Shown piece after piece: positions 1 through 8,323 of a DNA stretch of 64,000 nt. Origin of the DNA: Anisus vortex (taxonomy: Eukaryota; Mollusca; Gastropoda; Planorbidae); the NCBI GenBank assembly GCA_949126835.1, contig OX421509.1:7118411-7182410 (forward strand), in the 5' to 3' direction. The first letter of the stretch is position 1, and each line of letters opens with the position of its first letter. Both the position numbers and the translations under genes were made by a program. The notes beneath the pieces are model-generated. The model did not search any database and was not told the origin of the DNA. It saw nothing but the letters and a program-made list of their open reading frames with translations.

Positions 1-390
1 TAAATCCGTCGGGACTCTAGCTAACGAAATCATGGGGACCTCCCGTGGTTTACTCTTTTCCCTGGAAACATAGGGCTTAAGTAAATTAATATGGCATACC
101 CTCTGTTTTTGTCTCCGGTCAGGAGTCTTTATCAAATAATTGACCTCGCCAAGCTTTGACTATCTCATAGGGTCCACTAAACTTTGCACTTAAAGGCTGA
201 TTTTGCAAAGGTAGAAACACAAGAACTTTGTCACCTGGTGCAAAAGTTCTAGCTGTAGCTTTACGGTCATAGTTCTGTCTCATACCCTCCTGCATCTGTG
301 GAAAATTAATCTTCACATGGTTAAAAGCATGATAAAGCCTATTTTTAAATTTATCTACATATGACAAAAGTCCAATCGGTTCACTGTCCG
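1..390 (-). pseudogene. E1 integrase C-terminal (GPF/Y-type) region, frameshifted
   Basis: This continues the integrase ORF after a frameshift near 391. One frame (367 down to 119) reads a positively charged region and then APGDKVLVFLP and SGPYEIVK, the basic chromodomain-like/GPY module that ends Gypsy integrases. A second frameshift near 155 moves the reading to another frame, where VNYLIKTPDRR and HINLLKPY continue to the window edge. No stop that would end a real protein is reached, so RT should follow outside the window. The two frameshifts make it a pseudogene. Confidence 0.7.
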
Positions 391-1278
391 TTAGCCAAGT
401 TTCAACGGACCTCTGACTGAGTGTCCATACACAAGTTCGAATGGGCTAAACCCCAGGGATTCCTGAGTGGCCTCCCTTGCAGCGAACAGTACATAAGGCA
501 CACCCTTATCCCAGTCTTTCTCGTTTTCATAACAGTACTTTTTAAGCATCGATTTTAATGTCTGATGAAACCTTTCCAGAGCTCCCTGGCTCTCAGGATG
601 ATAGGCACTTGATAGCCTATGACTTATCCCTAATTGTTCCATGACTTGTTTGAAAATGTTCGAAGTAAAGTTAGTCCCCTGGTCGGACTGTACTGTCTTC
701 GGTAGGCCATAACGTGTGAAGAAATTTGTCAGGGCGTCTACCACCTTCACTGTTGTTATTTTCCGCAACGGAATGGCTTCCGGGAAGCGAGTGGATGAAC
801 ACATGACTGTGAGCAGGTATTGAAAACCGGCTTTTGTTTTCGGCAACGGGCCCACGCAATCAATGAGTATATGACTGAATGGTTCGTCGAACGCTGGTAT
901 TGGCTGGAGTGGAGCGACAGGAATTCGTTGGTAAGGACGTCCTACCATTTGGCATACGTGGCAAGTCTTGCAGTATTGTTCGACATCTCTTCTCAGTCCT
1001 GGCCAGTAGAAGTAAGGGAGGATACGGTGGTGCGTTTTTCGGACTCCCATGTGACCAGCGAAAGGAAGATCATGCGCCATACGCAGTATATCTTGACGAT
1101 AGCACTTAGGTATTACAATCTGGTGAATACTGTCCCACTCGTTTGTACCTGAGTTGAGCGGTTTCGACTTTCTCATCAACACTTCATCTTTCATGTAGAA
1201 ACATTCCGCCATTGCATCTGCAGTCTTTTCATCAACAGCTTTCATTCTGAGTTGCATTATTACTTCGTCATTCAATTG
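391..1278 (-). CDS. E1 integrase (zinc finger plus DDE core)
   Basis: About 295 codons in the same frame as the upstream gag-protease ORF, separated from it by a single TAA. An HHCC zinc finger (H...GHMG...CKTCHVCQ) is followed by the RNase-H-fold catalytic core with the three acidic residues in LIDCVGPL, QSDQGTNF and ESQGALERF. The enzyme would process LTR ends and join retrotransposon cDNA to chromosomal DNA in the nucleus. The ORF has no ATG at its start: it begins CAA TTG after the TAA, so it could only be made by readthrough, or the TAA is a later mutation. A TAA at 391-393 ends the frame before the C-terminal module. Confidence 0.8.
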   Translation of the reverse strand, partial: QLNDEVIMQLRMKAVDEKTADAMAECFYMKDEVLMRKSKPLNSGTNEWDSIHQIVIPKCYRQDILRMAHDLPFAGHMGVRKTHHRILPYFYWPGLRRDVEQYCKTCHVCQMVGRPYQRIPVAPLQPIPAFDEPFSHILIDCVGPLPKTKAGFQYLLTVMCSSTRFPEAIPLRKITTVKVVDALTNFFTRYGLPKTVQSDQGTNFTSNIFKQVMEQLGISHRLSSAYHPESQGALERFHQTLKSMLKKYCYENEKDWDKGVPYVLFAAREATQESLGFSPFELVYGHSVRGPLKLG

Positions 1279-1281
1279 TTA
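1279..1281 (-). promoter_or_regulatory. In-frame TAA between protease and integrase of E1 (possible readthrough site)
   Basis: The minus-strand codons read GTG AAA TAA CAA TTG AAT, with open reading frame on both sides. The six bases after the stop (CAATTG) differ at one position from the CARYYA readthrough context known from plant RNA viruses. The alternative is a simple nonsense mutation in a decayed copy. E3 has a TAA at the equivalent junction. Confidence 0.4.
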
Positions 1282-2895
1282 TTTCACCAATTTCTGCTTT
1301 GGTGACAAAATGTTATCGTTCTCGGTTGCATCACCAGTTGTTAGTTCAGCAAAGAACGTAGCACTTAAATCGATGTCAGGTGTTTCTGTTATCACTGTTT
1401 CATTCGCATGTGTGTCTTCAGAACAGCCAAACACATCTTTCGTTGCACTACACGGCGTAGCAGGAGTCTTTACCGACTTCTTTTTCTGCATTGCTCTTGT
1501 CAGTGCACATGTTGGGCGTTCATTGGCAGGACGTAGGTTTTTGTCCTCCGCCATCTTTGTCTCCAACACTTTAACCATGGGCTCGACAGTGACTCTGCCG
1601 CCCATAATGTCATTTCCTAATATCATGGAAACGCCTTTGACGGGTAGTGCGCGCCACACTCCCACTACGATGTTACCTGTAAAAATATCCGACTCGAGTT
1701 TTATTCTGTGCAGTGGAGCTTCCACAGCCTCCATACTAGCACCTCTCAGCACAACAGACTCACCGGTACTGGTGGCATCTGTTAACGGCACACTGCCCTC
1801 CAGGATCACGCTGACAGCAGAACCCGTGTCACGTAATATCTGTATTTTCTTCTTGCTGAGTACATCGACTTCTGTCGACACTGTCCCCTCGTAGACAAAG
1901 GGTCGAAAATCGGATAGGTCGTCCTCTTCTGGGACTTCAGGAACCATCTGTTCCTCACGGCCTTCTGAAAGCATAATAGATTGAGTACAGCTATTCTCTT
2001 TTACCTTAGATAGACTGTTCTCAAAAACCATCGACTCCACAACTATGGGCGATGCCGGCCGCATTTCTTTTGAGTTTCTTGACCCTGTGTTGCACACTTC
2101 TTCTGTCTGCTTGCTATCTTTCTGCACTCTGGCACAGTGTAGAATAGCACCTTGCTTCTTGGTAAGGATCCAACAATCTTTCTTCATGTGGCCCTCTTTC
2201 TTGCAATTGAAACATACCACCTTTGCTTTATTTACATCTGTCTGCTTCCTGAAATGAACTAAGTTACTATTATTATTTACACCACTGTTCTTATTATTGT
2301 TTTCACTTGTCTCTTTTGGTTTACTAGCCTCTTTGGACTCTGGTTTGTGCACTTTGGGTTTGTCAGCATAATATGGCTTTATGCTGGCGTGAATTATGGC
2401 ATAGTTATCTGCCAATCTAGCAGCTTCATGCACATCTTCAACCCCTCGGTCTGAGATGTGGGTTTTAATATCCACTCGAATACAATCATTGAATTCCTCA
2501 AACAATATTAGGTTCTTGAGTTTATCAAACTCACTTACATTCTGTGACCTTAGCCACTGTTCTAACATTTTCTCCTTTTGTCTCAAAAAGTCTACATGAG
2601 TTTGATCATATGCCTTCTTTCTGTCTCTAAATAGCTTTCTATATTTTTCTGGTGTCAGGGAATAACTTTTTAGCACCCTATCTTTGATTACTTCATAGTC
2701 ATTTATTTCCTCGGGTGTTAAACTCAACACTACGTCCAATGCTTTTCCTTTGTTGAGAGTTGACCTTAACAATAAAGCCATCTTATCATCAGGGAACTGA
2801 TAATCTACAGCTATCCTCTCAAAAAGCAAAAAGAAATCTTGAACATCTTCTTCTCTGAATATAGGCAAGTGTTGCTTCATTGCGCTAATATCCAT
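1279..2895 (-). CDS. E1 Gag capsid, zinc knuckle and aspartic protease
   Basis: 538 codons. Residues 1-170 form a capsid-like helical region: the start resembles the N-terminal capsid of Gypsy Gag, and the segment from about residue 112 (EQWLRSQNV, FDKLKNLILFEEF) resembles the SCAN-type capsid C-terminal domain, which is thought to come from Gmr1-like Gag. An Asn/Lys-rich linker leads to one CCHC knuckle (CFNCKKEGHMKKDC), which binds genomic RNA. The protease follows with LRDTGSAVSVI as active site and ILGNDIMGG as the second conserved loop. It ends with ETPDIDLS and a TAA directly before integrase. I start it at the ATG shown, but the upstream gag segment (to 3443) was probably fused before a frameshift. 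Confidence 0.75.
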   Translation of the reverse strand: MDISAMKQHLPIFREEDVQDFFLLFERIAVDYQFPDDKMALLLRSTLNKGKALDVVLSLTPEEINDYEVIKDRVLKSYSLTPEKYRKLFRDRKKAYDQTHVDFLRQKEKMLEQWLRSQNVSEFDKLKNLILFEEFNDCIRVDIKTHISDRGVEDVHEAARLADNYAIIHASIKPYYADKPKVHKPESKEASKPKETSENNNKNSGVNNNSNLVHFRKQTDVNKAKVVCFNCKKEGHMKKDCWILTKKQGAILHCARVQKDSKQTEEVCNTGSRNSKEMRPASPIVVESMVFENSLSKVKENSCTQSIMLSEGREEQMVPEVPEEDDLSDFRPFVYEGTVSTEVDVLSKKKIQILRDTGSAVSVILEGSVPLTDATSTGESVVLRGASMEAVEAPLHRIKLESDIFTGNIVVGVWRALPVKGVSMILGNDIMGGRVTVEPMVKVLETKMAEDKNLRPANERPTCALTRAMQKKKSVKTPATPCSATKDVFGCSEDTHANETVITETPDIDLSATFFAELTTGDATENDNILSPKQKLVK

Positions 2896-2956
2896 ACCAT
2901 TGAGTCCCTACGATGGTCAGGTCTGTTCATGCGTGCCATCTCTATCCTTTCTCTGC

Positions 2957-3100
2957 TTTCAATCCTAATTCTTTCATTTTCCCTTTCAGTTTCTATCCTA
3001 ATTCTTTCATTTTCCCTTTCAGTTTATATCCTAATTCTTTCATTTTCCCTTTCAGTTTCTATCCTAATTCTTTCATTTTCTATCCTAATTCTTTCCAATT
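2957..3100. repeat. 33-bp coding minisatellite in E1 gag N-terminus
   Basis: Repeats of a 33-bp unit (core ATCCTAATTCTTTCATTTTC on the plus strand), about three full copies plus partial ones. On the minus strand they encode an 11-residue charged coiled-coil repeat (ENERIRIETER). One copy carries TAA where the others have GAA, so a single substitution has truncated the ORF. Confidence 0.85.
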
Positions 3101-3443
3101 CCATTCTCTTCATAGCTAATTGGAATTTTAGGTTTTCACTCAACCCTTCATCTTCATCATTGTTTGATGATCTAGATGACATATTTCTTACCTCGTCTCC
3201 GTGGGCAATTACCTCGCCCCCACTGGAAGCTACATAACCTTCATTGATATCGTTCTGTCCCACTTCAACTACACTACCAGTGTTCATGGCATTCTGCCCG
3301 TTCAAACATGTCATAATTTCTTTGGTCAAACGATTACGATTAGGTCTTGCCTGTCCTGCCTCAATCCCAAAGGACTCAGCTAATTCTTTTAGTTCAGCAA
3401 ATGACATGGCATTAAGTTCCTCACTTGATATATTCGAAGCCAT
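3024..3443 (-). pseudogene. E1 Gag N-terminal segment (helical start plus charged coiled coil)
   Basis: 139 codons from ATG at 3443. Residues 10-50 (SFAELKELAESFGIEAG, then a basic stretch) look like a SAP-type helix-extended-helix nucleic-acid-binding motif. An acidic linker follows, then a strongly charged helix made of 11-residue repeats. The ORF ends in the minisatellite at a TAA created from GAA. Past that stop the repeats continue, and a frame change leads to the capsid ORF at 2895. It was therefore probably the N-terminus of the same Gag. The SAP assignment rests on pattern only. Confidence 0.6.
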
Positions 3444-3689
3444 AGTATAGCGTTCGAAATATTTGTTATAGTAGAGTAGTATATATTGTTTAATAAAATA
3501 TAAAGTTCCAACTTACGATTTGTCCAGAAATTTGCACAATATAATATTAAACACTTCGTGGAATCTTCACACTTCTCAAGGAATAAAAACGCAAACCAGT
3601 TCTCTCCTCTTTTTAAAAAGAATAGTTTCACAGTCCTAGAAAACGAAACACAAATATGCCGCTCTCAGTACTACTAATGTCACAAAATA

Positions 3690-3865
3690 TTTATAGGTCA
3701 GGAAAAAAATATAACTCAAATTTTCCAGACGAGATCAACAAATTTTTTTCCAATCCTAGATCAAGAAAAGTAGAACTCAAATCTACCGAACGAGACCACC
3801 AAATCTTGTCAATCCTAGGTCAGGAAAAGTAGAACTCAAATATACCGGGCGAGACCACCAAATTT
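3690..3865. repeat. Three tandem leader repeats of about 60 bp beside the E1 LTR
   Basis: Units begin near 3695, 3758 and 3817. Each contains AGGTCAGGAAAA-like sequence, ACTCAAAT and a GAGACCACCAAAT-like block. The last block lies directly against the LTR, where the tRNA primer site should be, so the putative primer-binding sequence (minus strand TTTGGTGGTCTCGCC) is present in up to three diverged copies. Confidence 0.75.
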
Positions 3866-5021
3866 TGTTACGTCCACAATCCCCATGTGGCCAGAGCTGT
3901 GTAGATCTTGCTGATAATTCTCGTTAGTCCTAGGGGAGACTTTAATTATTAGTATTTATGTTTCAGTATTACACGAACTCTTCTTATAGTCCTGGGCACA
4001 AATTCAGTATTTGTATTCCAACATTTCCTTTCTTGTACATTATAGTAGTAGCTGAATCTTATAGTAATGTGTACAACACAATAGGATAGTAATTTGACAA
4101 GGAAGCTTCAGTGTAACTGTTGTTGATAGTTTATTTCAGGTGGTATGTTCAATATATACAATATATCTATTATGTACAGTTAGAATAAAATAGTGCAAAC
4201 ACAAACGTTCTCAAAGGAACATATTTTGAAACTCTCTGTCTTTCAGACAAAACAAATCATTAAATACTATCCGAGTGGTGCAAGGGATAGACCCATTACC
4301 AGTAGGGGTGAAAATCATGGTATCATTACAAAACTCATAACAAAAACGATAGGAACTTCCCCTATTAAATAATGAGTCGTTCCCAGACTCTGAGAATTTG
4401 AGATCAACACAGAATCCCAGCATTACCTAGAACCTTTCGTTTTCCTACTAAACGTCCTAATATTGTGTGTAGTAAGAAAAGAGAGAGAGAGGAGAATAAA
4501 CATTGCGTGTTCCAATTCTTGGAAAAACAATATACATGACAGCTGTATCAAGTCACGTGCCTGTAGCTTTCTATGAAATGGTGCGATTTTGTCCATTGCA
4601 TCGCTTGTTTACACTTCTTTCCCCAGAAAGAATACTAATATTGTAAACATTTAATTTAGGTGAGTTTCTATTGTTTTAAAGACTAATGATATTTAGAATT
4701 TTTTTTTATAAGAGAGAGCTATTACCAACGATGCCAAACACGATCGGTCAGATCGAAAGGATTTCGTAGTAACGATCTTGAAAATAGAGCTATTTTTACT
4801 AAATATTAAAAAAACAAATTACAGGGTGTTACTTTTAAACATATAATTTTTTTTTATATATATGTATATTAAATCACCAATAAAAATTTTAGAAATAATT
4901 AAATAATTAGAAATGATCTAAATCCGAAAATCTGTGTTTTACACAGCAATGACACATTTTTAGGCTCTAGCTGGAATTAGCTCAAGGCACAATGCGACTC
5001 AATTTGTGGTGATGGGTCACA
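3866..5021 (-). repeat. 5' LTR of E1, about 1.16 kb
   Basis: On the minus strand it starts TGTGACCC and ends CGTAACA, i.e. TG...CA ends, immediately upstream of the leader. The same sequence, diverged, recurs in opposite orientation at 37846-39601: shared blocks include GGCTCTAGCT, GGCACGTGACTT-type sequence, the AACTCATAA block near 4340 and GTGTTCCAAT. The outer boundary at 5021 is set by where similarity to that second copy ends (GTCACA versus GATCACA) and is good to a few bases. The other LTR is outside the window. Confidence 0.65.
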
Positions 5022-6497
5022 TTTTTATAAGTTGATTTTCATCTTTTTACTTCCCTACATGGCCTACAAGTATTCTATAACATCCATTGTTACCATTCAT
5101 TTACTGACCATTCTTGACTAAAATTTACCTTGAGTTTGATCACTCCCAACTATTCTACAACAGTCAAATTATTTGAAAGGTATGGCCGCGGATATACGCT
5201 AGAACTCGTATATTATGTGTAGTTATTATATTTATATGACGTTCTAAGTGTGGACACCAATAATAAAGATTTCCCTACTAAGCCGACAAATGTATAAAGA
5301 GATAGATAAGCTCTTATGCATTAAAATACATTTTGTTTTAATCTTTCGCTTTTTACTATTTGTATCATCGTATATTAAAAAACACTAGATTATTAAAATG
5401 TTATAGTCCTATATGTGCATTAAAGTGCATTTTTTAAACTATATTGATTTTCTATTCTTTCATTGAGTGTACACAAAAAATATTGTTTTCATTAAATGAA
5501 GTTATTACATTACGTTTGTTAAATGATGTGGCATTTTGTATTCCATCGCGTTCAATTGTCCAGCGCCGAACCGGCGTTGCCTAAACGAGCATGCCAAAAC
5601 GTTGTCCTGCTACGCCGTACAGCCTTGTTCTATGAATATGTTTGGCGCCTATTCAGTGGACATGGCTTTTTTTTTTAACATAGTTGCCTCTCATTCAGCC
5701 TTGAGTTTATCCTCTCTATGCTATTTTTCATAAGCACCTCCACGTTGATTACTATGTCCTAAAATATGATGTGGAGCAAAGGCTTCTATTCAATCATTTC
5801 AGTTGAAAGTTGTTGATCCCCGTTGTTTGCTTGGAATATATAGCCAAGTAACGTTTCCATAAAATAGTGTGCTGAGCACGTGTGTCTAGTAAGCGTGAAG
5901 GTTATTGTCCTTATCGTAAGTCAGGTGATTTCTTTGATACTATTGGCATTATGGTTGCTGCCTTTCTTAATCCGATTAAGAATTTTTGTTGTTGTCTAGG
6001 GGCAGTTTGCTTGAAACGTTGAGAGGAATGGTAGGTTTAATACATGTACCTCTACAACTTCCAAGATAATTCCCTTGATAGAAATGCTTTTAATGAGTGA
6101 ATGCATAACTTGTATAATTATGTTGGTGTTTTCGAGACTGGTTGTCAGTCCGGTTTACTTGCATCCCTACGATAAATTGAGTTCTCATTGTTTGGATTCC
6201 ATACTAGGTGTGGGAAGGTAGAGATACATTTATATTTAAGACCATCTCTCTAATCGCTACACTTTCTACTTTGCTTTCTGCACAAAGCCGGCTACATTAA
6301 GGTGGTTGACCTCTGCACATCCTTATGGCAATGCTGACATTGCTAGAAAATAAAAACAAGACAAACTGAGAAAGACATTTGGTAACAAATTAAAATTCAA
6401 TACTAAAGAGCATTTTTCTAAATACTATACCATATAGTCAGAAGCAATAACATACCTTTGTAAAATTGTTTGCACTATTTTATTCTAATCCTGTTAA
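5022..6497. other. Gene-free AT-rich stretch
   Basis: I see no ORF, RNA gene or recognisable transposon end here. Short ORFs such as the one at 5536-5733 show no family features and have the composition of the surrounding DNA. Confidence 0.5.
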
Positions 6498-6502
6498 CGT
6501 AG

Positions 6503-6954
6503 TGCTATGGAGTAACTAAATAATATATAGGTAGTAGCTATATTAATAATTAAAAAGTCGAAATAAAACCCATTTTTGGATATTAAGAAAACCTATATCT
6601 GAAGTAGAGATAGTCAAGTGACTGTCCATGCGGTCGGCAGTCTTTTCTCATAACTCACAAGGAACGCAGGCATTATAATTAGACTCAGGACAAATAAATA
6701 AAATTGTGTATTATGTTGCTACTATAAAGCTATATTTGTTCATTGGATGTGAAGTGTCAACTGTTAATGAATTGTTATTAAATAATATGCTGCAACAAGG
6801 CGTTCTCTTATTTATTACAAGTTGGAAGTTATATTGTGGTGATGTCGTCTATTTTGATGTTTAATAGCAAATAATTCAGCTACTGCAACTCAAATACTCT
6901 GAAAAGACTGGTAGTAATGTTTGATGGTCCAATAATAATAATAGGACATCAACA
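6503..6954 (+). repeat. E2 5' LTR
   Basis: 452 bp with TG...CA ends. The 3' LTR differs visibly only at ATATCTGAAG/ATATCGGAAG and GTGAAGTGTC/GTGAAATGTC. Confidence 0.95.
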
Positions 6955-6958
6955 GGTT

Positions 6959-6972
6959 TGGTGGCAGCTAAC
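6959..6972 (+). promoter_or_regulatory. E2 primer-binding site (candidate)
   Basis: TGGTGGCAGCTAAC begins four bases after the LTR. The leading TGG pairs with the CCA end of a tRNA, as in other LTR elements. I could not assign the tRNA. E1 has a similar TGGTGG start at the same distance from its LTR. Confidence 0.55.
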
Positions 6973-6989
6973 GGAGAGAGAAGCTGAAA

Positions 6990-7168
6990 TATATAATATG
7001 TTCAAATTCGAAACTTTTTGAACTTTTTGAAGACGTACTATAAACCACATGGAAAATTATGTGAGTACCAGTTTTTGAACAAAACTGAAGCCTGAGTCGA
7101 TTATTTCAAATACATATACTATTTATCTGATCGAGCACTATAATAGCTCTAAGAAAAAATAACGTTGA
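6990..7168 (+). pseudogene. E2 degraded capsid C-terminal remnant of gag
   Basis: One frame reads YYKPHGKLCEYQFLNKTEA, then a TGA (7093-7095), then DYFKYIYYLSDRA and a TAA (7141-7143). The pattern 'KP..K..EYQF..' followed by 'FKYIYYLSDR' is like the end of the capsid region in animal Gypsy Gag. A frameshift and further stops (7160-7168) separate it from the zinc knuckle. There is no room upstream (only about 35 bp to the LTR) for the capsid N-terminal domain, so this gag cannot make a capsid. Confidence 0.5.
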
Positions 7169-8323
7169 AAAAATAGATGTATTTTTTGCAATGGTACAAA
7201 CCATTCATCAGAATATTGTTACAGAAATAACAATGCAAGAGGTAGAAATTTCAATCCAAACTTCAATAGATCAAATGTTGATCATAGAGGTTTTTCAAAT
7301 CAAAATTTTTTTAATTTTGATAATAGAAACTTTCCAAATCAGAATTTTTCAAATTTTGGAAACAGAAATATGCCAAATCAGAATTTTTCCAATAACAATG
7401 TGCCAAATCAAAATTTTGCAAGACAAGATTTTCCTAATACTCAAAATAGGCCTCAATCAAATTTCCAAAATAGAAGAAATAGAGGAAAACTTAACAATTC
7501 CACATCTCAATCAAATAATGTCATATTTGAAAACAGGGGTCAATTAATACTTTTTCCTGCTTATGTGGAAGGAAAGACCACATACTGTCTAAGAGACACC
7601 GGAAGTAGTATAATATGCATAGATGAAAGTATCATTCCAAATCAGAAACCCACCAATATAATAAGAGTGGATACAATAAAACTTGGAAATGGTTCCACTG
7701 TAAATTGTCCTGTCACTATAATAGACATTGATTGTCCTTGGCTTACAGGAAAAGCAGAGGCAGCCATAATGAAAAACTGTGTTGCACCTTTAATTATTGG
7801 TAATTCTTTCAATGTCAAACATGATAATAGTTTTGACATTTTTCAAAAATGGATGAATGAAAAATCCAATGACTTAAATTTGAAACCTGTTCTATTGCAA
7901 AATGAAAAGTTGGTAGATTTACCAGAACAAGAATTTTACCCTGCTCTACAAACTTTAAATTTTTTACAAACCATAGGAAAGTCAGAAAATAATATTCTCA
8001 ATGAGACACCTAATATTGACTTATCCATAAATAATGAAAAGGATAATCCTATTCCCAAATGGAATGGAACAGAAAAACTAGAACAGTATGTAAGCAAATT
8101 TGAAAGTCAATGTGAAATAAACAATGTACCAAAAGAATTACATGCTATTTCACTATGTAGACATTTAGAAGGTCATAAACAAATATTCAACATTGCTAAA
8201 AATCAAATATCTGATTTTACTAAAATGAAGAGTGAGATATTATCATACATTGATAGTCCTCATAAAAAGGAAACCCAAATAAAAAAAAACAGAAAATATA
8301 AGTTTAGTAAACATGCCTTTTGA
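7169..8323 (+). CDS. E2 nucleocapsid zinc knuckle, Asn/Phe repeats, aspartic protease and displaced capsid-like segment
   Basis: 384 codons open from just after a TGA. The first ATG (7370) is inside the ORF, so the true start is unclear. A CX2CX4HX4C zinc knuckle (CIFCNGTNHSSEYC, 7178-7219) is followed by an Asn-rich domain with repeated PNQNFSN. The aspartic protease has LRDTGSSIICID (DTG at 7595) and PLIIGNSF. After ETPNIDLS, a motif nearly the same as in E1, comes an unexpected 70-residue segment (PKWNGTEKLEQYVSKFESQC, then ALCRHLEGHKQIF-type sequence) that resembles the N-terminal capsid domain of Gypsy Gag. The frame ends at a TGA overlapping the next ORF. Confidence 0.75.
   Translation, partial: KNRCIFCNGTNHSSEYCYRNNNARGRNFNPNFNRSNVDHRGFSNQNFFNFDNRNFPNQNFSNFGNRNMPNQNFSNNNVPNQNFARQDFPNTQNRPQSNFQNRRNRGKLNNSTSQSNNVIFENRGQLILFPAYVEGKTTYCLRDTGSSIICIDESIIPNQKPTNIIRVDTIKLGNGSTVNCPVTIIDIDCPWLTGKAEAAIMKNCVAPLIIGNSFNVKHDNSFDIFQKWMNEKSNDLNLKPVLLQNEKLVDLPEQEFYPALQTLNFLQTIGKSENNILNETPNIDLSINNEKDNPIPKWNGTEKLEQYVSKFESQCEINNVPKELHAISLCRHLEGHKQIFNIAKNQISDFTKMKSEILSYIDSPHKKETQIKKNRKYKFSKHAF
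8283..8323 (+). promoter_or_regulatory. E2 PR-IN overlap (possible recoding or reinitiation site)
   Basis: The downstream frame is open from 8283, and the upstream frame runs to TGA 8321-8323, giving 41 nt of overlap. It contains a run of nine A (8281-8289) and the downstream ATG at 8313. The shift needed is +1 (or -2), so ordinary -1 slippage on the A-run would not produce the fusion; reinitiation at the ATG is the alternative. Confidence 0.4.

Larger units (their letters stand above)
1..5021 (-). mobile_element. Ty3/Gypsy LTR retrotransposon E1 (Gmr1-like order), left part outside window
   Basis: Read on the minus strand the order is long LTR, leader with tandem repeats, gag N-terminus, capsid/zinc knuckle, aspartic protease, then integrase directly after protease. 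The integrase C-terminus reaches base 1, so RT, RNase H and the 3' LTR must lie outside. In ordinary Gypsy elements integrase is last; integrase ahead of RT is the arrangement described for the Gmr1 group of Ty3/Gypsy elements. The copy is damaged: a nonsense codon in the gag N-terminus, a frameshift before the capsid ORF, and frameshifts near 390 and 155 in the integrase tail. It is therefore an old, inactive copy. Confidence 0.85.

Noticed and set aside
820..1152. Plus-strand ORFs within the E1 integrase
   Set aside because: Shadows of the minus-strand integrase ORF.
1310..1894. 194-codon plus-strand ORF
   Set aside because: Antisense to the E1 gag-protease ORF, which shows knuckle and protease motifs on the minus strand.
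7191..7547. 118-codon plus-strand ORF overlapping E2
   Set aside because: It is another frame of the repetitive Asn/Phe region; the zinc knuckle and protease lie in the other frame.
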